Assembly: GCF_949987515.2 (NCBI RefSeq) | Contig: NC_082689.1 | Coordinates: 7,245,501-7,309,500, forward strand | Length of the DNA: 64,000 nucleotides | Source of the DNA: Delphinus delphis | Lineage: Eukaryota; Chordata; Mammalia; Artiodactyla; Delphinidae | Direction: 5' to 3' | In this document: positions 34,791-45,616 of the stretch, in pieces | Numbering within the stretch: position 1 is the stretch's first letter | How the letters are laid out: each line of letters begins with the position of its first letter | Notes under the pieces: model-generated | What the model was told of the DNA's origin: nothing | What the model saw: the letters and a program-made list of their open reading frames with translations, nothing else | Database searches by the model: none | Made by a program: the position numbers and the translations under genes

Positions 34791-35900
34791 TCTCCCACTT
34801 CCCAGGCTGCCCTGGATGGAGGTATTGCCAGGGTAAACTTGGCTGTGAGAAGGAGGGTGTTACTGTTAAGCTGCCCACAGTGGGCAAAGCCCAGAGGCAC
34901 TCCCAGTCCGTCACCAGATTGGTCCCTTAAGGGTCCTCTCAAGTCAAGATGTTATAAGTTAGGTCTTTACTATAGATGTAATGTCCCAGAAATCATTTCA
35001 TATCATAAAAGTACCAAATTGATAAATATAGATACACACATATGAGAAAAGAACTCAAACATGTGCTTTGATAAATTGACATTTCTATATAAAATTAAAC
35101 TACATTATAAATTTTCACATGGGGCAATTTTTCTGCATGAAATGAGCAGGCTGATGCTTCTTAAAATATTTGTCCCCTGATCTTCCGACTGAAAATGCCT
35201 TTGTCTTTTCCTGGCAGTGCCCTGAGGGAATCGCAGGAGTTTCTAATTGTTCCAAGGATTGTCAGCCTGTATTAAGCATTAGAGTCACCCCAGGGTTAAC
35301 ACTCGCAGGGCAGCCAGGGGCAGCCTCACTCCGTGCTAACAGCTCTGCTCTACTTGCTCCAGCCAAACCTTCCTCATTATTAACTATTGTGACTATTATC
35401 CCTGGATCCATCTCCAAAATGGTCATTGCCATGAAATCCCTCACTGCCATTAAAGGCTTGTGCATGGCACTGTGAGTCTTTGAAGGCTGATACGAGGGAG
35501 GGACCGGTTTCCATATTGGAAAGTGTATATGTTTCCATGGAAATATACAAGTTCCATGTATTGTAACCCTGGGGGCAGCTTGTCAGATGTTCATAAATGC
35601 TAGTTTGGGTTGTCACTAGGAGAGCCTCACAGTCTTTACAATCCGTAAACACAAGAAACAAATGTGAGTCACTGCAGATTGGCGGCTGCCTCTTTGATTC
35701 AAGGAAGCTGCTTTGGGTTTTGCCATTAGTCAGTCATTTGGGGCAATACACGAGCTGAAGAAATGCAGCCTGACTCTAATCAGCCTCTAGAGCTACCAGT
35801 TTATAAGACACACAGGAGCGAGAGGAACCAGTAAAACACACTGCAGTCGCAATCAACAAAATCCAGACAAGACCGGTGACGCAATTTCTCAACATAGTAC
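34791..35900. other. NGEF: NGEF intron, no repeat recognised
   Basis: Unique-looking DNA. Frames of about 100 codons on both strands at 35.17-35.66 kb have no recognisable content. Confidence 0.45.
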
Positions 35901-35984
35901 AAGGAGAAAACGAGAAAGTGAAGCAGCGATTCGAAGGTTCTCAAGGAAAAAACAAGGAAGTGAGGGAGCGATTCGAAGGTTCTC
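35901..35984. repeat. 42-bp tandem duplication
   Basis: Copies at 35901-35942 and 35943-35984 both end 'gcgattcgaaggttctc'. They differ at about seven positions. Because 42 is a multiple of three, a reverse frame repeats RTFESL(P/L)HFLVFSL by chance. Confidence 0.9.
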
Positions 35985-36179
35985 AAGCAACATCGACCCA
36001 CTGCAACACATAGACCTTACTTGAATCCTGACCCAAACAAACACTGTGTCCCTTTTCTGGAATGGAACGTTTCAAAGACGATCAGGGAAATTTGAACATG
36101 GATCAGATGTTTGATGATACTACGAAATTATTAATTTTTTAAGGCATGTTAAAGGTATTATGCTATTTTAAAGTCCTTT

Positions 36180-37140
36180 TCTTTTAGAGATACATTCTGA
36201 AATATTTTGGATGAAACGGATATGATGTCTGGGATTCGCTTCAAAATAATGCAGGCCCAGGAAGGCGTGGGTAGGAGTAGGGATGAAAGAAGATAAGCCA
36301 TGAGGTGGTTAGGAATCCACCTGCCAATGCAGGGGACACGGGTTCAAGCTCTGGTCCAGGAAGAACCCACATGCCGCAGAGCAACTAAGCCCGTGCACCA
36401 CAACTTCTGAGTCTGCGCTCTAGAGCCTGTGAGCCATAACTACTGAAGCCCGTGTGCCTAGAGCCTGTGCTCCACGACAAAGAGAAGCCACCACAATGAG
36501 AAGCCCGCGCACTGCAATGAAAAGTAGCTCCCGCTTGCTGCAACTAGAGAAAGCCCACACACAGCAATGAAGACCCAACGCAGCCAAAAATAAATAAATA
36601 AATTTTAAAAGTTAAAGGGACTTCCCTGGTGGCGCAGTGGTTGGGAATCCACCTACCAATGCAGGGGACGTGGGTTCGAGCCCTGGTCCGTGAAGATCCC
36701 ACATGCCGCAGAGCAACTAAGCCCGTGCGCCACAACTACTGAGCCTGTGCTCTGGACCCCACGAGCCACAACTACTGAGCCTGACTGCCACAACTGCTGA
36801 GCCCGTGTGCCACAGCTACTGAAGCCCGAGTGCCTACAGCCCGTGCTCCACAACAAGAGAGGCCACCGCAACGAGAAGCCCGCGCACCGCAACAAAGAGT
36901 AGGCCCCCTAAAAAAAAAAAAAGAGTAGCCCCCGCTCGCCGCAACTAGAGAAAGCCTGCTTGCAGCAACAAAGAGCCAACCCAGCCAAAAGTAAATAATC
37001 AATAAATAAATTTATTAAAAAAAAAAGAAGATAAGCCATGAGTCTTTAACTGTTGAGCTGGTGATAGGTATTTGGGTAGTTCATTATACTTTTCTGTCTA
37101 CTTTAGTGTATGTTTGAAATTTTCCATAATAAAAAGTTGA
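36180..37140 (+). mobile_element. L1 3' UTR tail split by two CHR SINEs
   Basis: 'tgggattcgcttcaaaataa' before the SINE pair, and 'tgggtagttcattatacttt', 'tgtatgtttgaaattttcc', 'ataataaaaagttga' after it, read as one old L1 3' UTR on the plus strand. Confidence 0.6.
36305..37026 (+). mobile_element. Tandem CHR SINE pair inside one target-site duplication
   Basis: The first unit (36305-36615) lacks the usual first 15-20 bases and starts 'gtggttaggaatccacctgc'. The second (about 36617-37020) is complete from 'gggacttccctggtggcgca' and carries an extra internal A-run at 36909-36921. The only clear duplication, 'gaagataagccatgag', flanks the whole pair at 36289-36304 and 37027-37042. I see no separate duplication around the second unit. 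Confidence 0.93.
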
Positions 37141-38261
37141 CTTATTATATCTTTTGAGAGCTTATTTTTTCAAAAATAAACAGGCAGGAGTGGAAGTAGA
37201 GAGGCCCTTCAGGCCCCACCCCAATCCCCCTGCCTGTGTCCTCTTTTCCAGGAGGTTGGGCAGAATCATCAACCCCTACCACTGATCATGGTGGTCTAGG
37301 GGACGTCGACTGCAGGCTCCCTGAAGGCAGGACCAGGCCAAGTTTTGTTCCCCCTGAGCAGTTAGCACACGCCTGACTCACCAGGAGTGCTCAGTATTTG
37401 CAGAGGCAGGGAGGCTCCCTGGGCAGAGGTTGCAGCCTGGGAACTTGACGACCCTTTGAAGGCACACCTGTGCAAACTAGTCCAGTCGTGGCCCAGGACT
37501 GCTCAGACCAAGGCTCTCACAAAGCCAGGTCACAGTGGCACCGGGATAGGTAAATACTGCAGTCCTGGCAGGAATGCAGCAGCTCTAATGCGGAAGGGTT
37601 TGCCTGCCCCAGCTGCCTTCTGGAAATAACCCACTTCTCCAGCTCCTCCAGTGAGACAGGAGACCCAGTACCCTCAACAATAAAAATGCAAACGGAGCAT
37701 CATCAGTTAACTTCCTCTCCGGCAATCCCTCTACCTGGGCACTGGCTAAGCCCGGGAGTGCCCACCCCTTCTGTGCAACGTGAACTAAGGACACTGCCAC
37801 GCTCAAAGGATCTCAGGCCACTTGGACATGGTGACTGAAGAGGTTTAGATGTTCTGTCTCTGAAATTGTTTCTATTCTTAGACTGTCTCAGAACAAATAT
37901 AACTGTGACTATGCAGCTAATTTCATATATTTTTGACAGCTCTATCTTATTTTCAGCAGTGCTAAACTTTTCTTCCCTTTGGGAAGTTGAAGGACTGTGT
38001 TCCCCACCTCCCCAACAGGCCTTGACACGGGCTGCAGGGCAAGTGGCTCTTTCAGGGTGACCTTGGGATGGGCATGACCCCCAGCTCTCCCTCCTCCTGT
38101 TCTGCCCAGAGGTGACCAGACAAAGGCTCAGGAACTTGCAAACGACTCAGATCTTAAGGGATTAAGTGGACAGTCTCTTGGACTTGCTAACTCCTTTAAC
38201 ATTTGAAACAACAATAATAGTAATAATAATAGGCATGGGGCAGAGCTTGACACGTAGGTGT
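37141..38261. other. NGEF: NGEF intron, no gene seen
   Basis: 'ctccctgaaggcaggaccag' to 'aggagtgctcagtatttgc' at about 37317-37400 may be an L2 3'-end scrap. An aataat patch lies at 38212-38231. Otherwise unassigned. Confidence 0.4.
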
Positions 38262-38386
38262 TTGTTTGTTTTTCTTGCCTGCATGGTGTGCTGCTTTCGG
38301 GATCTTATTTCCCTGACCAGGAATTGAACCTGCACCCCCTGCAGTGGAAGTGCAGAGTCTTAACCACTGGACTGCCAGTGAAGCCC
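38262..38386 (-). mobile_element. Short CHR-related tRNA-Glu SINE, minus strand
   Basis: 'gggatcttatttccctgacc', 'aggaattgaacctgcacccc', 'cttaaccactggactgccag' and 'tgaagccc' form the reversed tRNA-related part only. The long CHR-1 body is absent. Confidence 0.85.
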
Positions 38387-38974
38387 CTGATGCATGGGTT
38401 TTACCTACGTAATTATACCTTTGGTGTTTTAAGCTGTTGACATCTTCTGACTTGTTAAGTTGTCCTTTTAGGTTACTTTTGCCTTAATTGGGTTATTCTA
38501 GTTTATTTTACCTATCATTCTTTTAATTTTTAGGCTTCACCTTCCTTCTTATTCTCCCTCTATTTAAATCACCTTTTAAATGTTTTCCTTTAGATTTTAC
38601 CTTTATAATTACTTCCACTAATAAAATCCAGCGCTTCTGGCTTTGCTCTAGTATCAAATCCTCCCCTGAACCCCGCCACTTTATTTTGTTTTTAACTTAA
38701 CTGTTTAACTCCCTAAGCTTCTGGGGGGTTGTAGGTCTTAACTTATTGCTTTATTTCTTATTTCTTTTTAAGCTATAATGTTTTATATGTCCTTTTGTTT
38801 TGTTTGCTTGACTGTTCACAACCATAACTTTTCAATAACTTAATTTTGTTCTTAAATTATTATTTTATTGGTTCTACCCCTTATGCATAATGTTAATTTT
38901 TCTGTTTCTTTTGTTTGTCATAAATCTGTATCTTATTGGTTGTATTTTTCTCTAATTCTTTAGAATTCTTTTAT
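38387..38974. other. NGEF: NGEF intron, AT-rich
   Basis: Very T-rich DNA of unclear origin. It may contain decayed L1, but no diagnostic block is clear. Confidence 0.4.
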
Positions 38975-39305
38975 TTGTTTATTTATAAAATTTATTTATT
39001 TTTGGCTGCGTTGGGTCTTTGTTGCTGTGCACGGGCTTTTTCTCTAGTTTCGGCCAGCGGGGGCTACCTCTTCGTGGCGGTTCACGGGCCTCCCATTTCG
39101 GTGGCCTCTCTTGTTGTGGAGCACGGGCTCTAGGCGTGCGGGCTTCAGTAGTTGTGGCTCGCGGGCTCTAGAGCGCAGGCTTGGTAGTTGTGGCACACGG
39201 GTCTAGCTGCTCCTCGGCATGTGGGATCTTCCCGGACCAGGGCTCGAACTCACGTCCCCTGCATTGGCAGGTGGATTCTTAACCACTGCACCACCAGGGA
39301 AGCCC
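38975..39305 (-). mobile_element. CHR SINE, minus strand
   Basis: The reversed tail 'atttatttttggctgcgttg' runs through the body to 'agggctcgaactcacgtccc' (B-box region) and 'caccaccagggaagccc'. 'gaattctttt' flanks it at 38963-38972 and 39308-39317. Confidence 0.95.
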
Positions 39306-39317
39306 TTGAATTCTTTT

Positions 39318-39504
39318 CTTTTTTCTTTTTTTAAATTAATTGATTTGGCTGCTTCGGGTCTTAGTTGCAGCACGCGGGATCTTTAGTCGCAGCATGCGGA
39401 CTCTCAGTTGCAGCATGTGAGATCTAGTTCCCTGACCAGAGATTGAACCCGGGCTCCCTGCACTGGGAGCAAGGAGTCTTAGCCACTGGACCACCAGGGA
39501 AGTT
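39318..39504 (-). mobile_element. Short CHR-related SINE, minus strand
   Basis: 'gatttggctgcttcgggtct', 'agttgcagcacgcgggatct', 'ccctgaccagagattgaacc', 'cttagccactggaccaccag', 'ggaagtt'. It is separated from the preceding SINE by only about a dozen bases, in the same orientation. Confidence 0.9.
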
Positions 39505-39814
39505 CCTCTTTTGGATTCTTAATTTCAAAAATTTTACCTCCTGGACTGGCCCTGGGGAGGATGTGGAAGCTGGGGCAGTGGATCCAGGAAACCTGTTTCT
39601 CTCACCTTCAAGATCCGCCCTGCTCTGACCTTAGGAGGCCCAGAAGGATCCTCATACAGGCAAGAGATCAGAGAAGTTCAGAGCGGGGCTTGAGTCCTGG
39701 GTTGTCCTCATACCAGCATGTGGTTTGGGGTAAATAAATCCTCACTCCTCCCAAGCCTCAGCCACCTCATACTATAGAGGAAAAGAGCCGAGTCTGAAAC
39801 CAGAAAACATGCGG
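39505..39814. other. NGEF: NGEF intron, no repeat recognised
   Basis: Short unique-looking stretch between SINE and L1. Nothing assigned. Confidence 0.45.
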
Positions 39815-40440
39815 ACAGGGTGGAGCACATACAAGCAAACAGTAAACTGCATCTGTCTTCGGGAGGGATCAGAGAATACATACAGTGTGATTTCATTTTG
39901 GTACAATTCAAAAACCTGCCAAACTAAACAAGGTGGGCAAAGTCTGAATCTAATCATAGAAAACCTCAGAAAACCCAAATCAAGAAAGAGTCTACAGAAT
40001 AATTGGCCTGAAATCATTGTCAAGGTTACAAATGGCAAAGACTGAGGAACCATTCCAGCCTGAAGGAAACCAAAGCAGCTAGACAGCTAGACACACTGGG
40101 TGAGTCTGGATTGGATCTTTCTGCCGTGAAGGACATTATTGGGACAACAGATGAAATCTGAATGGAGTCTGAACATTAGTTGGCAATAGTGTATCCAAGT
40201 TAACTTTCTGATTTTGGTGATATTTTGGTTATATAGGAGCTGGTCCTTGGTTGTAGAAAATACAGACTAAACAGTATTTGGGGCTGATGGGACATCGGTC
40301 AACAACTGACCCTCCAATAGTTCAGTAAAAGTTAAAAAGAGAAAAACGTTCTTTGTACTGTACTTTGTACTGTACTGTACTTACAACTTTTGAGATTCTT
40401 TCAAAATGTAAGAAAAATTTTGAAATATCTTGAGCCTTGA
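39815..40440 (+). mobile_element. Old L1 3' UTR, plus strand
   Basis: 'acagtgtgatttcattttgg', 'aactttctgattttggtgat', 'attttggttatataggagct', 'gaaaatacagactaaacag', 'gggctgatgggacatcggtc' and 'ttgtactgtacttacaactt' follow the plan of L1M 3' UTRs. Confidence 0.75.
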
Positions 40441-40444
40441 AAAA

Positions 40445-40640
40445 TAAAGGCCGCAGGCTCTTGATATAGATTCGCAAGTTTGACTCTGGCTCCATTGTTT
40501 ACTAGGTGTGAAAGCAAGTTACTCAGGCTTGCTTTGCCTCAATTTACGCATCTTTAAATTGGGGATGATAGCAATGCTTAACTCACTGGAGGCACGATGA
40601 AGAAAACTAAGTTAATATCTATAAAGTGCTGAGAACAATG
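40445..40640 (+). mobile_element. MIR SINE
   Basis: 'ttgactctggctccattgtt', 'actaggtgtgaaagcaagtt', 'cctcaatttacgcatcttta' and 'tctataaagtgctgagaaca' are the MIR core and tail on the plus strand. Confidence 0.8.
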
Positions 40641-40679
40641 ATCAATAGCGAACATGCGTTTCCTGTTTATCTCAAGGAT

Positions 40680-41020
40680 TTAAAAGTGCTCTCACTTCAA
40701 GGCCTTTGCACCTGCTGCTCCCACATCAACCACTGTTGCCTGGATACTTTCTATTCATCCTTCAGGTCTCACTTAGCTTCTTCCAGAAAGCCCTCCCTGA
40801 CCCTCCATCCCTCCGTCCCACTTCCTGCCTCAGGCTGCATTAGAAACTCCTCTCTCAAGCTCCCATAGTACCGTGTACTATCCCCATCATAGGTATTAAT
40901 TTATAATTTCCTGATGACTTATCTTTTCTATCAGATGATACTTAGCTCAAGGCATCTTTGTTCATGGTCATATCCTCAGGCCTAAGATAGTTAATGAATG
41001 AATGAATGAATGATCTGGTT
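40680..41020 (+). mobile_element. L2 LINE 3' end
   Basis: 'aaggcctttgcacctgctgc', 'ctattcatccttcaggtctc', 'cagaaagccctccctgaccc', 'aatttataatttcctgatga' and an 'aatgaatgaatgaatga' end match the L2 3' consensus order. Confidence 0.8.
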
Positions 41021-42410
41021 GCACGCCTCCCCTGTCATAGATTTGAGAATGAAGCATCCTTTGTTTGAGGATGTGATTCCAGGCCCCAAGTCTGGAGGGC
41101 ACCATTCACACTGTCATCTATGTAAAAGGGACCCCTGGAGTTGGGCAGTGCACAGCCTGAGCTGCTGTACATGGCAGCCCTGAGGACAAATCAACAGTTG
41201 CCTTCATAGATGATCTGTTCTGTTACCCATATACCAGTAGGAAGAATGAATCATTTTATGGTTAGCTGCTCTAAAACAGAAATCATTACTTTGGCAGATG
41301 CTTCACCCTGCAAACCAGAGGAATCCATTGATTTATGTGTTCTGTCATTTAATGAATATTTACTGAGCACCTCCACTGTTCTGAGTGCTGATTTCTATCA
41401 GAAAACTCCTTATTTGGTGACTCAGGGAAACATTTAGCAACCACTTCCCTGAAAACTTCCCAGAAAGCCTCAGTGCCCTAAAGCCTATGGTCCAGAAGCC
41501 TATTGTTGGGCTTTAGTTGTGTGGTTCTGGCGCATTCCTTCTTGGAAAGGTTTCCAGGCCCCAATCACTTCAACTCATGCTCCATGGAAAGAACTGTGAC
41601 CTTGACTACGTGTCCTGGAGCATCCACAGAACAGCTCTTCCAAGGAAGATTCTGGCTCTGGGCAGATCGCTGAGAAATTTGTGCCACTTCATTTTCATAA
41701 GAGGATGTATGTCAACTATCCTCTGGCCTGATTTATCACTGTTTGTTTCTCATTCATTCATTTTGAGCACATTGGTCACGTAGGAGTAGCAGTCTCAGAT
41801 TTAAACCATCAATACCAAGAGGTGGATACACCAATCCCTTTTCAAAGGGAGATTGATCAAGGCAATTGATTACGTTGCCAAGGTTTTCCAGCAAAAAGAT
41901 GGCAAAGTCAGAAAATACAAACCCCCAACATGTTGTTTGGCAAATAATACTATTTCCTTGTAGAAAGTGACCCATGAAGTTAACTAATCTACTATTGGAA
42001 AAACATAGTAATCACTGTGAGAATAATCAATAAAACGGTACTAGATGCAATGATAGATCATCTCCCAGAAATCCTGGAACTCTTAGTTTGGCTAGTAGAT
42101 AAAGTAGTGTACAAGAAAGAAGCAAATGCCAAGCAGCAGAAAAGGTTCTGAAATGTAATAAGTATCACCCTGCTCCACAGACTCATGAGGAATCAATTAA
42201 ATCAATGGAAGAACGTATGGAAAACATTTAAAACAGTACTTGCCACATAGGAGGTGCTTGATAAATGTCTGCTGGAATTTGAATAGCTTGAATTTCCTCT
42301 GCAATTCTTATACGTATTAACATTTCTTATATTACTTGGTTCTTAGGTGTTGTCCTTGGATTTATATTCATATTTCCAGTTTCCATTAGCATTACTCTGG
42401 CTTTATTTTT
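41021..42410. other. NGEF: NGEF intron, mostly unassigned
   Basis: 'gccacataggaggtgcttga' and 'taaatgtctgctgga' near 42241-42275 look like the end of a MIR or L2. The remainder shows no exon or repeat I can name. Confidence 0.4.
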
Positions 42411-42778
42411 TATTTTATTTTACTTTTAAATTTATTTACTTTATTTATTTATTTTTGGCTGTGTTGGGTCTTCGTTGCTGCACGTGGGCTTTCTCTAGTT
42501 GCAGCGAGCAGGGGCTGCTCTTCGTTGCGGTGCGCAGGCTTCTCATTTTGGTGGCTTGTCTTATTGCAGAGCACAGGATCTAGGCGTGCAGGCTTCAGTA
42601 GTTGTGGCACGTGGGCTCAGTAGTTGTGGCTTGTGGGCTCTAGAGCGCAGGCTCAGTAGTCGTGGTGCACGGACTTAGTTGCTCTGCGGCATGTGGGATC
42701 TTCCCAGACCAGGGCTCAAACCCGTGTCCGCTGCATTGGCAGGCGGATTCTTAACCACTGTGCCACCAGGGAAGTCCC
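42411..42778 (-). mobile_element. CHR SINE with 14-bp target-site duplication, minus strand
   Basis: Reversed CHR-1 body and tRNA part (cagggctcaaacccgtgtcc, gccaccagggaagtccc). 'ctggctttattttt' flanks it at 42397-42410 and 42780-42793. Confidence 0.96.
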
Positions 42779-43034
42779 GCTGGCTTTATTTTTAAAGAGC
42801 TGCCTTAATCACCATGCAGAACACACAGGTTCCAGGTCCTTGCCTGAGGTGTGAGTCCCAGCCTGTCATCAACAGAACCCTCCTGGTGGCAGCTGAAGGT
42901 TTTGCAGCCCTTTTACCCTTTGGTAACCTGGATTTTGTCCCTGGACGGCACCAGGCCCTCACAGGGCTCTGTGCTTTCCCTCCACCTTTCAGCTCTAGCA
43001 GCAAAGCCTCTACTAAGCCTCACTTCAATGTCCT

Positions 43035-43400
43035 GCCTCTGGCTTACGGTATAAGTCAGCCACAGACAGACAAATACTGTATGTTTTCACTCATGTGACA
43101 TCTAAAAAATAAACAAATGGACAAAACAGAAACAGACTCACAGATACAGAGAGCAAAGTAGTGGTTGCCAGTGGGGAGAGGGGGAGGGACAAGATGGGGG
43201 AAAGGGATTAAGAGACACAAACCACTGGATATAAAATAAATAAGATACAAGGATGTAATGCACAGCACAGAGAATATAGCCAATATTTTATAACAACTTT
43301 AATGGAGTTTAATGGAGCATAATCTGTAAAAATATTGAAGTACTATGTTGTACACCTGAAACTAGTATTGTAAATCAACTACACTTGAAGTTTAAAAAAG
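43035..43400 (+). mobile_element. L1 3' UTR, plus strand
   Basis: 'gacagacaaatactgtatgt', 'tttcactcatgtgacatcta', 'aagtagtggttgccagtggg', 'aaatattgaagtactatgtt', 'gtacacctgaaactagtatt' and 'gtaaatcaactacacttgaa' match an L1 3' UTR. 5'-truncated. Confidence 0.88.
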
Positions 43401-43497
43401 GAGATACCATAAAACACTGCCACTCAAAACTTCCCGTCACACTGACTACAGCAATACCATTGAGCAAGTCATCTTTCACACAAGAATCCATGGGAGT

Positions 43498-43712
43498 GGG
43501 CTTCCCTGGTGGCGCAGTGGTTGAGAGTCCGCCTGCCGATGCAGGGGACACGGGTTCGTGTTCCGGTCTGGGAAGATCCCACATGCTGCGGAGTGACTGT
43601 GCCCGTGAGCCATGGCCACTGAGCCTGCGCGTCCGGAGCCTGTGCTCCGCAACGGGAGAGGCCACAACAGTGAGAGGTCCGTGTACCACAAAAAAAAAAA
43701 AAAAAAAAAAAG
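43498..43712 (+). mobile_element. CHR-2 type SINE with 11-bp target-site duplication
   Basis: It starts 'gggcttccctggtggcgcag', has 'acgggttcgtgttccggtct' and a pure A tail of about 23 bases. 'atccatgggag' flanks it at 43486-43496 and 43714-43724. The clean tail suggests a fairly recent insertion. Confidence 0.96.
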
Positions 43713-43724
43713 GATCCATGGGAG

Positions 43725-44429
43725 AAATGACTTCTTTCGCCTATAAACAATGTATGGGGATTTCCACTGCACGTAAGGGAATTGGGGGGTGACGGGCGGG
43801 GTGCGCCGGCTAGAGAGAGAAAAGAGCAAGTGATGTGGCCCTCGGCACCCTGGTGGCACCAAGGGCAGGCAGCACGCAGCGCCCTGGAAGGGAGTGTCAG
43901 AACTCCCCCCTTGCTTTTCTCCTCTCTGATGTGGGTAACTGGCACTGCCTGTCTCCTAAATCCTGACACTGCCAGCCATGCAACTATAAAACCTCCAGAT
44001 TAAGATCTTGACTCCACACTGTAGGATAATCACATGCTCTATTTCGGCCAAGTTTAATTACTATGCCGGGAGTCAGGTCTTTCCAGGTTGCAAAGTCACA
44101 TGCCAGCCAAGACAAGGCCATCACACCTGGCCTGGGGAGACATGTAAGAACCTGTGTGTGAGCCAAGGAGATGAGATGCTGGATTTGGGTTCAAGGCGGA
44201 ACAGCAAATCACAGGTAATTCATTTTACAGAGTCTGCTACATCTAAAGAGGGCCACAGGAAGTGCCTGGGATGATGCATGCGTGGAAAACCCCGTGCTGC
44301 CGGAGGGTAACTCCTGGTCAACCAGAGAGGGCTAAAGGGACAGCAGCTTCGGCAGAAAGGACCCAGTGTCTTTGTTCACTTTGCAGTCTTTGCTTTGGCG
44401 AGTGTCAAACACACAATGGGACAGCGACA
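43725..44429. other. NGEF: NGEF intron, no repeat recognised
   Basis: Unique-looking. Short frames without recognisable content. Confidence 0.45.
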
Positions 44430-44837
44430 CTGGTTGTCCTCAGAATTTTCTGGCAAAAAGCTGAAGGAATGTGGGGTATTCCTCCTCCAAGACACCCAGT
44501 GACCCCACTGCCCAGTATTCATGGCCTCCTATTGAGTGTGGGCTGGACGTCATGACCACTTCTAACTGATAGGAAGGCTTAAAGGCATGTGAATTAGAGT
44601 CAAGGTCATAAAAGGCAGCAGGCATTAGTCTCTCCCTCTTGTGGATCACTCACTCTGGGGAAACCAGCTTCCATGTCATGAGGACACTGGGTAGCCCAAG
44701 AAAGGCCCACATGGCAGCAGCTGGACCGCATCCCCGTGAAAGAAACATGTGCTTCCTGGCCCAGGAGAGAATAAATGTTGCTGTAAGCTGCAAAGTCATG
44801 GGGCCATTTGTTACACGGCAATAGATAACTAATACAT
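44430..44837 (+). mobile_element. Old MLT1-type LTR, plus strand
   Basis: 'cttgtggatcactcactctg', 'gggaaaccagcttccatgtc', 'atgaggacactgggtagccc', 'agaaaggcccacatggcagc' and the end 'ggcaatagataactaataca' follow the old MLT1-like LTR plan, shortened internally. 'gagaataaatg' supplies a likely polyadenylation signal. Confidence 0.65.
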
Positions 44838-44966
44838 TGGGAACATTCTATAAACTGCACTAGAAGGTAAAGTCTACCCATATATACAATATGCTGGGCA
44901 GAATGCTTGGCATCATATCCCTCTGACCCCATCTGCCTTCCTCCTGTTCCCCTGCCACATGGGACA

Positions 44967-45003
<37 letters not shown>
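44967..45003. repeat. (CA)n microsatellite
   Basis: About 18 uninterrupted ca units. Likely polymorphic. Confidence 0.98.
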
Positions 45004-45005
<2 letters not shown>

Positions 45006-45605
45006 GCCCTCACAGCCCTCAGGCAATGACTGACACCACAGTATAAAATTCCAGCTTCCTTGTGACCGAGGGGCAGTTAATGTCCCACACCCCTGTGGGG
45101 GCAGCTGAGACTGGGACTCTGCCTGAAACCCTCTGCTTGGCATTTCTTCTCCCTGTCCTGCTTCTCCACTCCCTCACTCGTTTCTCCTGGGAGCTCCTCC
45201 TTAAGGAGTCATGTGCACTTGAATCTCTATCTCAAGGGAATCTGACCTAGGATACCCCATATTAAAACCCGGCCTCCTTGAAAAAAGAAAAATAAAGATG
45301 CCAAGTCTTAATTGAAATTTCCCCTTAAAGTTATCAGATTCTTAAAGAAATTCTTCCATTCTCATAATTAAGATAACTTTTAAACAAAGAAAATCTGTTT
45401 ACAACTTTAAGTGTACCATTTATCCAGTAAGTTTTCAAGAAGTATTTACTAGGCCTCTATGATGGGTAAGTCAATAAAATAAATCCTTCAGCAACTATAG
45501 ATGAAATAATGGGCCCACAACGAGCATCTTTTTGGAAACCATCAGTGTAATATTATCAGCATGGTGTTGTCTGTCGTTTGGGGGCTTGCACATAATGACC
45601 ATTTA
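45004..45605. other. NGEF: NGEF intron, possibly part of an old LTR
   Basis: 'ctcactcgtttctcctggga' to 'tctgacctaggatac' at 45170-45255 resembles the end of an ancient LTR, but I cannot name it. The rest is AT-rich and unassigned. Confidence 0.35.
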
Positions 45606-45616
45606 AAGTCAATAAC

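Noticed and set aside
43375..43969. Minus-strand frames of 114-166 codons around 43.4-44.0 kb
   Set aside because: Most of their length is the reverse of a CHR-2 SINE; the same peptide motifs recur at the other SINE sites (29.9, 36.7 kb).
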